A stretch of DNA of 64,000 nt from Pohlia nutans (GCA_022496805.1 CM040099.1:18274031-18338030); one strand, 5' to 3'; counted from the stretch's first letter, positions 23,944 through 37,700 are shown. Notes: generated by a model from the letters alone, not told the origin. Numbers and translations are program-made.

Positions 23944-24505
23944 GAACCCTCAAACGTCAAAAAGCTCCATGAATCAATCGTCAATCATATTATGCTTGTT
24001 TTCTGGTCAAACGCCCCAAAAATCAAGTGTTTTAACTTTATTGTAGTTGGTGTTTTCATTAGATGTTTAAGTTAAGTTATAATACATCTTTTGACCGTTG
24101 GGATTGGAGAATAGACTTCATTTGAAGATTTTCCACCGTCAAGAAATTTGAATTTTGAGTGTCCAAAATACAGAGGGATTTCTAAAGATGCTCCAATCAT
24201 AGGTCTCTTTTAATTTCTTCACTTTCAATTTTTTACTCCTTGTAAATATAACTTTTATCTACCTTAAATATAATTTTTGATATTAAATTTGACAGAAATA
24301 TATTTATTTTGAATTTTTCCCTTGTTTACTTAATAAAATTTGTAAATATTCAAAATATCTTCGAATCATGTTGAAAATTTTGCCATGCCTTCATAATGTT
24401 AATGACTATATATGAAAAATTGTAAATCATACAATGTAATATTTCAAGTATGCAAATTATAGTGCTTTGACTTTTACAAAAGAGGTGAGGACCTTTAGGG
24501 GTTAA
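23944..24505. mobile_element. Degenerate TTAA-type element
   Basis: The left end AACCCTCAAACGTCAAA lacks an intact TTAA. The right end GGACCTTTAGGGGTTAA is intact. About 560 bp with no ORF. Confidence 0.4.
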
Positions 24506-24513
24506 GGTTGATT

Positions 24514-24895
24514 GTCCTAAAACCACCAACTTAACCAATCTAACCTATTTTTGGTAGTGCTAGATTCGCAAAAAAAATACGAGCGCATTTGAAATAGGTT
24601 TTGATGAGGATTGCAAAAATTTGCAACATCTACTTCGCATTTGTCAATTTTATAAAAAAAATCAAAGTGGAAAGTAACCTGTAATCCATACATCACATAC
24701 CAATTTCCTAAGTTCACACTTTGTTGTTCCTAAATCGGCTCATGAGTTAACCCAAAACCACCAATTGTTTCTTTGCAATGCTTGGCATGCCATTGGTTTA
24801 CTTGAATAGTGAAATTTGTGGTTTTGAGTCTCAACTGTGGTAGCCCCAAGAAAGCTCTACATGTCATAATTGGGGGAGGTGGTGGTTTTAGGACA
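24514..24895. mobile_element. MITE with TGTCCTAAAACCACC ends
   Basis: The left end TGTCCTAAAACCACC and right end GGTGGTTTTAGGACA are perfect inverted repeats of 15 bp. The element spans 382 bp. A related shorter element is at 48163-48329. No ORF. Confidence 0.7.
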
Positions 24896-25439
24896 TCCTG
24901 TCTTATAAAAGAATAATGGAGAAAAAAGTGGATTTTCTCAATCAAATTTGAAACGAATGGGTGCTTTGAAAAGGTGATGAAAAAGAGAGGCAAAATATAG
25001 CAAATATGCCTAATTTTAAAAAATGTGAAACAATCCACAATCAAACAAAGGAATAGAGATGAGGGGAACTGTGATTGGATAGCAAATGTGGAGAGAGACA
25101 AAGCATTTTTTTTTTTAAAAGAGAAAAAATACTACCATGTTAGTCAACGTTGACAGCCGGCAGACCACCTTTTTTTTTCTTTTTTTTGTTGTTGGTGACA
25201 ACAACTCATGTAGATTTTTAGATATGTTCTTTGGGTTGTCCTCTAAGGACTCTCTTAACGTTTAAGGGTCAAACCTTTAGTGTTTAGGGTGATTCTGCAG
25301 AAACCACAGTTTTTTGGAAGATATATATATTTTTAATTTCTTTGTTGAAATTAGGAATGTTATTAATAGTATTCAACTATATGAATGTAAATATCACTTG
25401 ATGAAACAAATGTTGGTTAAATCTTGGTAAGATTGAAAT

Positions 25440-25925
25440 GTTAGATTGGATGATCATAGTATGTCTTTGAGCCATATAATGCACACTCAAAAATGAGATT
25501 TTGGAAGGTGTGTGCATTCAAAGTTAAAATAGAATTTGGGAAAAAAATTCAAAAATGAAAGTGAAATCGTTCAGCAATGACCTTTGTCAACACCTTTGCA
25601 TTGCAATCTTTCATGTCGAGAAGAGACCCACACATAATTGTTTTCAATGTTATAAGTGAAAGTAATGGTTTAGAACAATAATTTACACGTTGAAATATGA
25701 AAAGAATCAGTACATCGATCAAGATTGGAATACATACACTAATGGAACATGAACAAAAGAACACCGTTTAAAAAAATAATTACTAGATAACAAACTTCCA
25801 AAGACAAGAAATACCACCGACATAGTACATGTGTTATATTTGTAAGTATTTGATGTATTTTGAGGTATTTGCAATATTTTGATGTTTTGTACATGGGTAT
25901 TTGGATATCTAAGAATGTCCAAATC
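25440..25925 (+). repeat. Three-copy dispersed repeat, copy 2
   Basis: Same family and orientation as 16385-16860. Shares GATCATAGTATGTCTTTGA and CACTAATGGAACATGAAC. Confidence 0.75.
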
Positions 25926-26089
25926 CAAAAAAAATTGCATCATGAGCAAAACCAAAAGTTACACATTTGAACTTCACACATTGGACTAAAAATAGTTAAG
26001 AGATTTTACAACATTTCATTTTCTAGTGACCTAGTGACCACTTATTGGTTACATGGGTACTAAAGGGTTAATGCACTATTCTCCCATAG

Positions 26090-26280
26090 GGCCCATTTTC
26101 CAAAATTTCCATCTTGGGCAACCCAAGGTCTTTCTTGGCAATTTGTTTTGCAAATTGAAGCCTGCAGCTTCAAATTAGTTTAGAGAGAACCTCATGGGAA
26201 TTTTAAACCCTTGGAAGAGGGTTTTTTTAAAGTAGGCTCCAATGTGCACAAAATAGGGGCATTTTTTTTCCTCTTGCATT
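26090..26280. repeat. Dispersed repeat (pair with 34490-34680)
   Basis: Both copies contain AAAATTTCCAT.TTGGGCA followed by CTTGGCAATTT-like sequence, in the same orientation. A TTAA-type right end (GGTACTAAAGGGTTAA) lies just upstream at 26056-26071 without a detected partner. Confidence 0.6.
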
Positions 26281-28721
26281 ATCGTTGTAGGGGGGTTTAG
26301 AGTTGGAGTTAATTATTTGTGTTTCTGTGAGTAGGGGTGTCAAAATTTGCGGCTTTTGTTGATTTAGAAACTAGACTAAGGGTAGATATACATATGAAGT
26401 TGAAGCCATTTTTTTTGGGCCAATTCAACCAAGTTGAGGCCATTCTTTCTTATAGCCGGCTTTAAGTGTTCAATATAATAAGATAATAACGGAGCGAGTT
26501 TCTCCCATATCTAATGGCATTGAAGCAAAGAGACAAAGGAGGATGAAAGGAAGAAGGGACCAAAAAAAGCTGTTTAGTTTACAAACAATCTAATGGTGTT
26601 GATTTCTGAAACAAAATAATGATAAAATGGTTTTTAATTGAAATTTGGAAATGGTCCTAATATCACAAATTTGCATTCAAATATTGGTGCACTCAATTTT
26701 TCAAGTTAGGGTTGTATCAAACCTTGTCGATTTTAATTAAAAATTTGGTTTCAAAAATTTATTCTCAAATCTTGATATTAGGAGATTAGGTTTGATTTCG
26801 AGATTTGGACCAATTGGAGATGAGGATTCAAACTCTCTTACACACCAAAACAACCTTCACTTCATATGTAAAGTAGCCCTTAAATTTCATAGTTAAGGCT
26901 ACTACTTTCGCATGTGATTGTTGATTTCACAATTGCTTAAGATTGGTTTAGAAACTTGGAGGGGAGTCACCCATTGCGTAATTTGAAATACATGTGCGTG
27001 AAAAGGGTATTTAGATTGGAGCTATTACATAATCGAAATATTTGGAGTATATTATAGAATATTATAGGTATGTTCCAAGTAGATTCTATAATTATTCCCT
27101 CTTTGAAATTTAAAGCATCCTATGTTACATTTAAAATTTTATAATTAGATAGAGATTTTACCTCTCGATGAATAAAATGAACCCTATATTTTAACTCAAC
27201 TAGTTTTCTAATTTTTTGATAGTGACCCCTTGGAGTTTAGAAGGTAAAACCAAAATCTTGCCTTAGAAGTTTGCACTCTTACGTCTCCTACCTAGTCTTC
27301 ATGTTGATTCTAAATTTGTATAAACAACACACTTTTCCATGAAATTATTGTTGGCCAAGTTAATTCTAATAATAAATTTTTACCACAATTTTGAATTGAA
27401 AGTATAAAATATTGGTATGTTAGTATTAAATTCATGTTAGTTATAGATTTGAATAGGTTAGTATAAAGTCATGTAAGATTTAGTCTTTGGTAAATTTTTA
27501 AAAAATCGTTACAAGTAAAAAGTTAAAGCAAGTTTACTTATAGCAAAGCCTAGAGCAAAGCCCTAAATTTACTTAAAAGTCTTACTCATAACAAAGACTT
27601 AACTTGTAGTATTAAAAAACAAGAATTTTAAGATTCTTGTGTTTCAAGAATTACAAGAATTTGGAAAATGTTAAAATATTCTCCGACAATAGAATTAATT
27701 TTGTCAAAATTATATCATCAAGTTATTTAATGGCCACATTGTCTTGTGAAACATATTAGAAACTATAAATTTCAAGTATCGGTATAAAACATAATTATTT
27801 AGACCTTGTCATCTTAACGAGTATTTGAGCGCTTTCAAAATTGAGCACTCCTATATGGTCAACAAGATAATAACATTTTATTTCATAAGTGTTGCTATAC
27901 AAACATCTATCATATTATTTTTATCATATGAGGAAAATCAACATTTGACTATTTTCAACTTTCAAAAATTAAATTATTTACTTTCTATATATAAAAATAG
28001 TTTTTTAATAAATAATTTGATTTGGTATATCGCGTGATAATATGTAAGAAAAAACCTAATTATGATTTTTATACTAGTAACATTAAATATGTACTACGTA
28101 CACTAAATGTATACTTCACTAAATACCTATTAGGAATAGATGTATAATTAAATTTTATCATAAATATTTTGCACACATGTCTTTTAGTAATATTTTTTAG
28201 GAAAATGAAATTCATTGCCTATATAAACAAGAGCTTACAAAGCTCACACATATGTAATATATTTGTAAAAATAAATAAATAAAACGTGACTCAATAAGGA
28301 TTGTAGTGTATGCTATTGATGTAATTTGCACTAAATGTCAAAAAGAAATTTGGTTGAATGCTCATGTATATTACCTCTTCATATATTGATTTTCTAAAAC
28401 AAGTAAATGATTCCATCAAGTAGATTGCATGTAACAACATATAGAGTAGTTAGTATTTCTACAACATTGTGAAAATATTCATGATTTAAAAAAATAGAAA
28501 TCACAGTCTTCAATTGTGATATGCTGACAGTATTGATATGTTGAAGGCCAGTGCTTTTTATAGAAAACAATAATAACAAAATTATAGAATTTATATAAAA
28601 TGCTTATTTTTGTATAAATATAAAAAAAACCCATTGAATTTTGATTTTAAGATTACTTTAAGATTTTTTTTTTATGATACAATGATATATAAAACTACCA
28701 TCATATGAAAATCAAGCTTTA
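26281..28721. other. AT-rich intergenic DNA upstream of the flagellar-type gene
   Basis: No gene recognised. Presumably contains the promoter of the gene starting at 28722; no clear TATA element is assigned because the region is AT-rich throughout. Confidence 0.45.
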
Positions 28722-31700
28722 ATGGCAACACCTACGGGTTCTTCTGTTTCGGTGGAAAATGGTGATAATCCAAAAAACACAGATCGCAAACAATCAGCTC
28801 CAGCAGCTGGAGTTGAAGCTCGTAGATCAATGGTAAACAAAATTTTGTATTAAATCAATGATATACATATAACATAATCCAAAACATGGCATTGAATATT
28901 CAATTGTACATCAAATTGCATAATAATGTTTTAAAACAAGGATTGTTATTATTGTTTCAATGCACTTCAACATAATCTTATTGAAATCAAAATTAATAGC
29001 TTGAAAGCCACAAATGATTTTTTTACAATTTTTTTACAAATAATTTTTTTAATGTTTTTGAATAAAAAGAATTACAAACATTATTGACTTTGACCATTCT
29101 TGAAATAAATTTACCCATGCAGCTACAACTTGCAAGAAAATCAATTGCAGAAGCACCTCGAGCTTCTAAAATGTCATTGCATGCAACTAAGACGAGTATT
29201 AGACCACAACCTGAGAAAAACGATGTGGATGAGACTACTAGTGATACCGAGGTTGGTGTTGCTTCATCCGAGAGTACAGAATTTAGTGACGTACATATGA
29301 GTCCTCCACTTGAAGAACAACGCAAATCGTTGCAAGAAGAAGCGGAGGAAGCAAAATTTAATCCATTTTATAGGTTGCAGATAATTGGTGTTTTAAAAGG
29401 ACTCCTTGATCGACTCTCACTTCTTATGCAACTTCCTGAAGCTTTGAAGGTCTACATACATACAAGCTTAATAAAGTAAATTGTATGTACATTAAATCAA
29501 ATGACAAGCATTAATTAAATTTACCTAGATTCAATATAATATTTCATAACTTGGTTTTTTTTATCTTGTGATTTAAATTTGAAAAGTGTTACATTTATTT
29601 ATTAATTACATTGAGTTCTTAAATAAATAAGATCTCAAAACCTTCAAAATGTCCAAAAAATTTAGATCTTTGTAAAGAAGGGCTTTTGAAAATAAAAGTT
29701 TTAAAATCTTTTGATCTTCCAAATTTTATGTTAAAATTTCACTTTTGTGAAATATAAATTGTAAACTTTAACTATTAAAATGTAGTTGTAATAATCAATT
29801 CAAAAGATTTTTAAAATTTTTAAAATGTATTCAAATAAATAAATAAAAGATAATCATACTAAAAAATGGATGAATATTAAAATTGATTTAATGCCATTGT
29901 AATATGATAAATGTTATATTATTCAATATTTCCCCATGTATCAAACTCGTAAATTGGAAATTATTTTTTGGTCAATCTCAAAGATTTTAAAACCACATAT
30001 AAATATATTGACTACAACATTCTTTACACTTGATTGATGAGATTTAATGATTTTTTTTATATCAATGATGTAGATTGCAGAGAGTCACATCAATCTTGGA
30101 AATAGTCAAGAAGAAAAGAAAATACTAGCAAACAAAAAAAAACTACTTGCAACTGCAAATCTTATTAATTATACATTGCCTCATCCAATATATTTATCCA
30201 AGTTTGAAATTGAAGCAAAATGGCTTGAAGACATCTTAATAAAAGCATCTCATGAGGTCCATTTCTAAACTTTGATCAAATGTATTTTATTGCAATTTGC
30301 AACATAATTTCCATAAATGCAAATACATTTAATTATTTGATTTTTTATGTTAAGGGCGACCTTTTGGGTCAACAATGTATGAAAGAATCAAAATATCAAA
30401 GTCTATCATTCAAGCATATTTTTTAGCATGTTTACTAACTAGTTGAAATGAATAGTAATAAAAAATAAACAAATACATAAAATTTATATATTATGAATTC
30501 ATCAAATGTAAAAAGGTTGAATAAAATTATAAATTTACGAAAAATAATTACAGATTTAGCTTTGAAAAGACATAATCTAAAGCAAAATTCTCAAAAAGAA
30601 AAAACACACCTTACTGTAATTTTTAGTTGAATTGTTATATGACTCAAAATTTTATAATTGATAATTTTCTTCACATTCAATGGTTTTTAACACATACGAT
30701 AAAATTTATATCAACTTCAATTAGACTTTTATTACTTAAACTTATTTTGTAGGTGAAATGGAGACAATCAGATGGAGAAAAATAACACGTTTGAAATTTT
30801 GAACAAAGTAACTTATTACTTGTAAAGACATGCATATAATTCATTGGAATAAAAAATATATTTGATTAATCAACTACAATTACATTATCCGGTTATAAAT
30901 TGAATAAATGATAATGAGAATTTACTTGTGATGGTCGAATACTTGTAAATTTTTTGAATACTTTAAATATGGAATTTGGTTTAATTAGTGTATAACATAT
31001 TTTAAATATTAATAGGTAGTAGAAGCAGATGCAGCAAACAAAAAGAGGTTACCCGAAGCTATAGAAAGTGTTAAGGATCTCAAATGGAAAACCGAAGTCT
31101 CTAAACATCTTATGAAAGTTGAAGCTGCAGCCCATTTGGAAAAACAACGTGAATGGACTCAAAATTTAATCAAACATAGAAGGGTAGATCATTATATATA
31201 TATATTTGAATTAAATATATGTTATAATAAAACATCATAAATAACATCATAAATACGTATACATACCGATCACGTATGGTGTAAGATTTATACAATTTAA
31301 AAAAAAATCTTTAAATGTTTCTTCATTAGTATAAATAGGAATCAATTTTTTTTATGAAGGTATTCATATGATAAGTAATTTTAAAATTCTAAAAAAACTT
31401 AGAATTCAAAAGTGATGAAATTGAATTTTATACCATGGTCAGTATTAAAGTAGTGTAAGTACTTTACTTTAATCGAAAAGATTAAAATTTAGATATCAAG
31501 TACTATGAATGTTTTCTTACTATTTTCAAAATTAAGATTCTTTTATAATCAACAAGAATAAAAATCAATTTTTTTCAAGTTGACCAAATCTAATAGTATA
31601 TATTTTTGAAATATAACAGATTTGTTTTAATTTATCAATATGACATTAAATGAAATCATAAACAATTAATGGTGAGTATTGTTTAAATGACATAATTTTA

Positions 31701-31874
31701 AAAAAATTATTTATAGGAACTTAGAGAAATGCGTAAAGAACAAAGAATTGCTTATAAATACAAGTAAATTTTCTTTTCAATTGAGATATATTTAATTATT
31801 TTTTATTCTATGCATAAAATAAAATATGTATTCATTTAAATACTTTTTTAAATATATATTTTATTAAAGAGATA

Positions 31875-31906
<32 letters not shown>

Positions 31907-33443
31907 ATGATTCAATAAAGGAATATTAATAAGGAATGAAATTTTGTTTGAAGATGAATCAGGTTACATATAATCAACCAATTTATTTTTGTAAAACTTC
32001 AATACAAAATTATAAATTGTTTTACAATTTAAATGAGTGAAGTTTTTCACTCAATTCATTCTAAAAATTTTAATTTCAAACTTTTAATTTCACAATGTCA
32101 TCAAAAGAAACAAAATTAGTAAGTTGATTCAATCATAATAAAATAAAATGTGTGTAACATTCACTTCTTTTTAATCTAAATATATATAAAAAATCATTTA
32201 TATGCAGAGCTGACAAGTTACTTGCAACTGGTGATATGGCACGACGTGATCGTGAAATAAGACTTTCTGAAGCTCGATCAAGAAACAAGCAACTAAAAGC
32301 AGATATGGAAGTATATTTTTTACATGCCTCTTGTATCATAATATAAATTTATTCATACAACATAATATCTCTATGTCGCCTTCTATGTATTATAAAGAGC
32401 AATTTATTTCAGTTTGATTCAATTTAGTTTATATAATTTAAAACTTAGACAAAATAAGAATTGATACTTTCTGCAGAGAGAGAAATTAGTACACACAGAA
32501 GTGATGGATTACATGGGTAAACAAAATCTGTTGTTGCGAGAAGAAGTTCTTGATTTAACCGCAAACCATGAAAATGATACTCAATGTATGGATTGGGCGA
32601 TCGAGAAAATTCAAAACGAAATTAAAATGAAGAGAATGCAAATTGCAGATATTGAACCTCAGTGAGTTTCTCAACCATAGAAATATATTGTTTCATTGTG
32701 TCAAAGTAGACAACAAATCATATTGTTTCATTGTGAGAAGAGGGCGTGGTCAATAATACAAAGTAAATGCCAAAAAAATTGGATTTTATTTTATTTTTCC
32801 AATTTTTTCTTTCTATGTGAAAAAGAGGATTTAAAAAAATATTTAGAAAAAAATTATTATTCAAACTTCACTTTTTTGGAAATAAAATGTATCAACTTGG
32901 TTCTTCAGCTATTGTAAAGTCAATCTAAAATTGTTCAATATTCACCTAGTTCAATGTTTGATTCTTCATTAATACAATGGATTTCAACCTCTCATTAAAT
33001 TCTTCAATAAATCAACAACTCTTAGTTAGATTTGAAGATACCTGGAAGACTTTTGAATTTTTTTTTTATCATTTTTACCTTTTTGTTTTTGAAAGGTGGT
33101 TGAGAATACTATATCAAAAAGTTAAAGGGTATGTAATATTATACTCACAAGTTAGTACAAATTATTTTTATTTTAGATATTTGAATTGCTCAATTAATTT
33201 GATGCAAATATACATACTTGCAGATACGAGGAAGAAATGGAAATGTTAGCTGATGCAACAGCTGAAGCAAAGAGAAAGCATGACGAATGGTATGCAAATC
33301 TAGGATATAGTGAATTAAGCTTGAAGTCTGCATTTAAGATACAAAAGATATGGCGGGGATATCTTGTCCGTCGTGTGTACGGTAAAATATTAAAAAAGTT
33401 GAGGAAAAAGAGACTGAAAGCCAAAAAAGGAAAGAAAAAGTAG
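28722..33443 (+). CDS. IQ-motif coiled-coil protein resembling N-DRC subunits DRC9/DRC10, eight exons
   Basis: Exons: 28722-28832, 29123-29449, 30074-30256, 31016-31183, 31717-31763, 32208-32310, 32477-32661 and 33224-33443. They total 1344 bp and 447 residues, and all joins keep frame with GT-AG introns. The N-terminus is polar. IIGVLKGLLDRLSLLMQLPE (~residues 126-145) resembles the conserved helix of DRC9/DRC10. Charged coiled coil fills ~200-400. SAFKIQKIWRGYLVRRVYG (~410-428) is an IQ motif expected to bind calmodulin or a related light chain, followed by a lysine-rich tail. Length and layout match IQCG/DRC9 and IQCD/DRC10, subunits of the nexin-dynein regulatory complex on axonemal doublets. 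In land plants such a protein would act in motile sperm. I cannot decide between DRC9 and DRC10, and another IQ coiled-coil protein is possible. Confidence 0.82.
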
Positions 33444-33491
33444 ATGTCAAGAAAAAGGTTGTGTGGCATATTTTCCAAAAAATTGTTTTTG

Positions 33492-33541
<50 letters not shown>
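33492..33541. repeat. (TA)n microsatellite
   Basis: About 50 bp of pure AT dinucleotide just downstream of the stop codon of the flagellar-type gene, probably in or beyond its 3' UTR. A shorter TA run is at 31870-31907 in its fifth intron. Confidence 0.9.
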
Positions 33542-33542
<1 letters not shown>

Positions 33543-34489
33543 TTCAATCAAAGTTTGTTTGCTTTTCTAAAGAGAAAGAGAATTCATAGTTTGTTTATCC
33601 TTTTGAAAAAAGATTATAAATTACTATTTTTTTTTGGCTGCTAAACTTGAGTTGTTTAGTACAAAAACCATCTAGATTTTGGAGGTTAATTATTTGTGTA
33701 CAAAACAAGTCCTAAACTATATCTAACTTCAATATGTTGGTTCTAATATGTTAATAATCCACAATTTATACTCTTATTGCATACTTTGTAATTTCACATT
33801 CTTTGCATATTTCAATTGTTTTTGATGCTGTATGTAAATTTGATTAAACAACTTTGGCATGGAATACGAACGGATGTTTGAGTGCATAATTAGAAGTCCA
33901 TTTGTTCTTACAAGGTAGTGCAATTAGAGAAGAACTTGTTTTGCCCAAGATAGCGTACTTAAAGAGGGTCTAGAGTATCGTATTTGACAGCTTTTGCATC
34001 AAAGCCTACTAGTGTGCCCCGTGCCGTTGACCCAATGATCTCCGCATATTAACCATGTTATGAAATTTTCATTTTTTTTAGAATAATTTTATCCATAATT
34101 TAATTCAAGTTATGATGACAAAATTTGATTAAAAATCCACAACTTGTACACCATATGTCTAAAGGCCAAGAAACAAATTTGGAACCCCTATTTGTTGAGA
34201 GCTTTTCAACAATACCAAGAACGCAATCGATGACGCACGGTTCACGAGATCTCAACGTAGCACTCAAACAAAAAAAACTACCTTCCTTAATGTATAGACA
34301 TGTAACATGTACACTACAAACTCCTTTTTATCACACTCTCTTGTCACATTCTTGTATATTTATAAAATATTAGATGTTGTGTACTCATATGATTGGAGAA
34401 TCTACACATTATGTTATGTACATTGGTAGCAAATCCCATCTCTAGAACTTTCAATGGTCTTAAATGCAAGCCACTATTCATTTGACCCC
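33542..34489. other. Intergenic DNA, nothing recognised
   Basis: Only short chance open frames. No RNA or mobile element identified. Confidence 0.45.
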
Positions 34490-34680
34490 CCTAGCCCTAA
34501 AATTTCCATTTTGGGCATCCTAGGGACTTTTTTGGCAATTTTTTTTGTAAATGTTTGCCCTACAGCCCAAAGTTAAAGGAGGACCTACTTGGAAATAAAA
34601 AACCATAGAAGGAAGGGGTGATTTTTTTTTACGTGGGCGTTCAACATGACCAAAACAAGGGAGACAAATTTGTCCCCATG
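34490..34680. repeat. Dispersed repeat (pair with 26090-26280)
   Basis: See 26090-26280; same orientation, moderate similarity, no ORF. Confidence 0.6.
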
Positions 34681-34879
34681 CATTAAAGACCACTGGAGTT
34701 CTAGAAACGGGGGGTCGCAAAAGGCATCATTGAAGTTCAAGTTCAAATATTAGCCTTTTAGTGCCTAAGAGACTACATTGTGGTCACTGATGTGTCAAAA
34801 ACGCAAATAATAGAAAATCCATGAACAATTGGATTTTGAATTGTGAGGTTCAAGATCGAAGAGTTGTACTATGCATCTT

Positions 34880-35115
34880 CTAGGTTTCTTTTTTTCCAAT
34901 TTGGAGCTGTTCAACTATCAAAATACCTATGAACAAAACCTGAAAATATTGCATATACTTGAAAATACAATAACTACTTACAAATACAACACATATACTA
35001 TACAACATTTCTTATGTTTGGAGGTTTCTTATCTTGTTTTATTTTTTTGAATTGTGCTCTCTTGTTCATGTTTCATTAGTGTATGTATTCCAATCTTGAT
35101 CAATGTACCCACTCC
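34880..35115 (-). repeat. Three-copy dispersed repeat, copy 3 (inverted, partial)
   Basis: Reverse complement matches 16650-16855 and 25710-25920, including GTTCATGTTTCATTAGTG and CCAATCTTGATCAATGTACC. Confidence 0.75.
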
Positions 35116-35553
35116 TTACATATTTTAACGTATATTTTTTTGTTCTAAACTGTATACGAATAAATCACTATTACTCATTCAAGAACCATCTTGAGCACTA
35201 AGATAGAAGCACCAGAACCTGTTAGGTACCAATTGTGGTCACCTATAAAAAGCACTTGTTTCAACTTCATGAGTTCCCAATCTAGTTATCACAAGCATTA
35301 ATTGTGAATACCAAATTAGCAATATGATTGGATTAGAAATGAAAGATAGTTATTAGTACACCTACTAACATCAATAGTGGTTTATGCATATTAAGTTTGA
35401 AGAATTATAGCAAAATCATACATTGTGAAAAAAATAATTAAAGATTAAGCTTGGTTATTAAACCCAAAGTTTTATGTGCTGCAATTTTTATCATTGAAAA
35501 GCGCTCTATAAAGGTTGATATGCTTAAAACTGATGGCAACTGTACCCCTTACC

Positions 35554-35883
35554 TTAACCCCTAAAAGTTCCAGTGTCCAAAAAATGAATCACAAACAAAT
35601 TCAAAGCTCTGCAACTTTCTTATGCAACCTCGGATGACTTTCATCCAAGTCACGTTTGTAAGCCTATTAAACTCTTTACCAATTACAAGAATTTTTTTTG
35701 TGATGGGAGTTGTTGATAATATTGGAGAGGCCTACAACTACAAGTATGTCAAATTTGTTGGGTAGATTTTATGCTTGCAATGGTCTTCTCATGTACACCT
35801 CACGTACATCTGAGCCATGCTAATATCTACTTTTGAGGCTAGAGTCTACTTTTGTTGAAAGGGTTAGTACGTTTAGGGGTTAA
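35554..35883. mobile_element. TTAA-bounded MITE, 330 bp
   Basis: Left end TTAACCCCTAAAAGTTCC; right end inward TTAACCCCTAAACGTAC. The interior matches the copy at 38946-39264, sharing CCTCGGATGACTTTCATCCA. No ORF. Confidence 0.8.
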
Positions 35884-36668
35884 ATGGTTAAAAGCTTTTC
35901 ATGTACAACTTCTAGAATGATTTTTGAATTTATTTACTTTAGCTTTCAGTTTTTCGAAACCAAAGGAATTTCCATTGCAGAACTGAACTTCTAGAACCAT
36001 TCCAAAAGCACATCTCAAGCCCATAAAAACTGACTGCATGAAACCATATCCTTCACTTTTTGTGCAGCATGGCCGGCTGGCTGGTTGGTGATCATTCCAC
36101 AGCATCACATCATTTGATGCTACACAATAAACAAGCAGCTATGCTACGAGGGGATGAAGGGGATGAAGGACGAGAATGCATTTCAGTGGAATCATGAACG
36201 GAATATGTATTTGCTACAGTGATATTTAGCTCCATTTTTTTTTTCTCCGCAATGCCTCTTTTCATAACATTCAATAGCCTTTGTGATTGTTGCCTTTTTT
36301 CAAGAGAACGATGTGGAATATCTCACATCATTTCATCCCCCAATGAAATGGTGTCAGTGGGATATTCCACAACACATCAGTAGCTATGGGGGCATGTGAC
36401 ATTAAGCAAGAGCAATCAACCATGGTGAAGAGTAATTAAAAGCACTTACTCAATCACAATTTAACACTGTTTTGTAATTTTTTTATATTTGATTCAGTAG
36501 TTCATTCAATTACAAAACACTAGTCACTCCATATATATAGGTGGATGAAACTAAAAGGCAGCCTCTTGGAAGGCTACTGAATGTTGTGTCCTATGGTCAG
36601 AGCCAAAAAACTGATTCAATGTTATCAAAGTAAAGAACATAAATTTCTAAAGGATCATGGCTTTCACA
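35884..36668. other. Intergenic DNA with one short hairpin
   Basis: No gene seen. An inverted repeat at about 36310-36377 pairs ATGTGGAATATC with GATATTCCACAACACAT, with further pairing of ATTTCAT and ATGAAAT around a small loop. Confidence 0.5.
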
Positions 36669-37276
36669 CTAGTCACCAACGCTAGTGCGATAGAGAATGT
36701 GCGTTTGTCAAGTAAGTTTTTGGTAGCTACAATGTGCTCTTGTAATTTTTTTAAAATAAAAATAAAAATAAAAATTGACGCATGCAAGAAGCTGCTCTAG
36801 TGCATTTTGGGTGCCACAAGAAATTTGCACTCTACCAACGCTCATGCATTGGCCAAAAGCAAGAAGAGACAAGGCTTTGACATCGCAAGAAATTGTATAT
36901 TATCTTAAAAATTTACCTTGTAGCATTCTAAAAACACAATGCAAGTTATGGAGCTTCTTGGTGTGAACGGGCCATTACACCAATCACCTAACGCAAGTGC
37001 GGTAGAGAATTTGTGTTTGTCAAGTAAATTTTTGGTAGCTATAGTGTGCTCTCGTAGAATTTAATTTTTTAACATGATGCATGCAAGAAGCTGCTCCAAC
37101 CCACTTTGGGTGCTGCAAGAAATTTGTACTCCACCGACGCACATGCGTTGGCCAAAAGCAGGAAGAGAAAAGGCTTTAATACTGCAAGAAGTTGTATATT
37201 ATTTATGAAATTTACCTTGCAACATTCCAGGATCACAACGCAAGTGCTCGAGCTTCTTCGTGTGAATGGGCCATCA
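36669..37276. repeat. Tandem duplication of a ~300-bp unit
   Basis: Copy 1 is about 36669-36973 and copy 2 about 36974-37276. They share GTTTGTCAAGTAA.TTTTTGGTAGCTA, GCATGCAAGAAGCTGCTC and TTGGCCAAAAGCA at matching spacing. Open frames in the two copies (63 and 140 codons) are related but degenerate; no domain is recognised. Confidence 0.85.
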
Positions 37277-37429
37277 CTCTACGAGGGCTTTCCTCTTTGT
37301 TTGACAAGGGCCGCTTTACATGTAGGACTTGAGCCTGTCGTTCTTGGACCCAACGCAACAAAAAATCAACCCAAATTAGCCTTAGGTCCAACCTCAAGAA
37401 CTCAATATAATAATATTATAGTTTTAGGA

Positions 37430-37700
37430 TTCCATATTTGGTGGATCCAATGCCGCAGAACTCATGACTTGGTAATCATACAAACACACCAAACCCTATG
37501 TATACTCAAACATTGTACTAACCAATAGTTTATGATTACTTTTTATTGGTTACTGGTTACTAAAGTATCTATCCTCGGTATGGGAGAGTAGTTTTGTTCT
37601 AATGGCCCTTTGTCTAGTGGACATTAGGTCATTAACATTACGAACAGACACTTTATTCACGCCGGCCTTGAAAGAGGACCGGAGTTTCTATCTATCTATG
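37430..37700. repeat. Dispersed repeat, copy 2 of the family at 240-560
   Basis: Shares CACTTTATTCACGCCGGCC, ATGGCCCTTTGTC and CTCATGACTTGG-like words with 300-560 in the same orientation. Confidence 0.7.

Noticed and set aside
30768..30788. Alternative exon after the AG at ~30753 in the flagellar-type gene
   Set aside because: It reads GTGAAATGG... but hits TAA within 11 codons. The AG at 31015 gives a continuous frame.
37106..37528. 140-codon frame as a gene
   Set aside because: Lies in the second unit of a tandem repeat; the sister unit has a broken version and no domain is visible.
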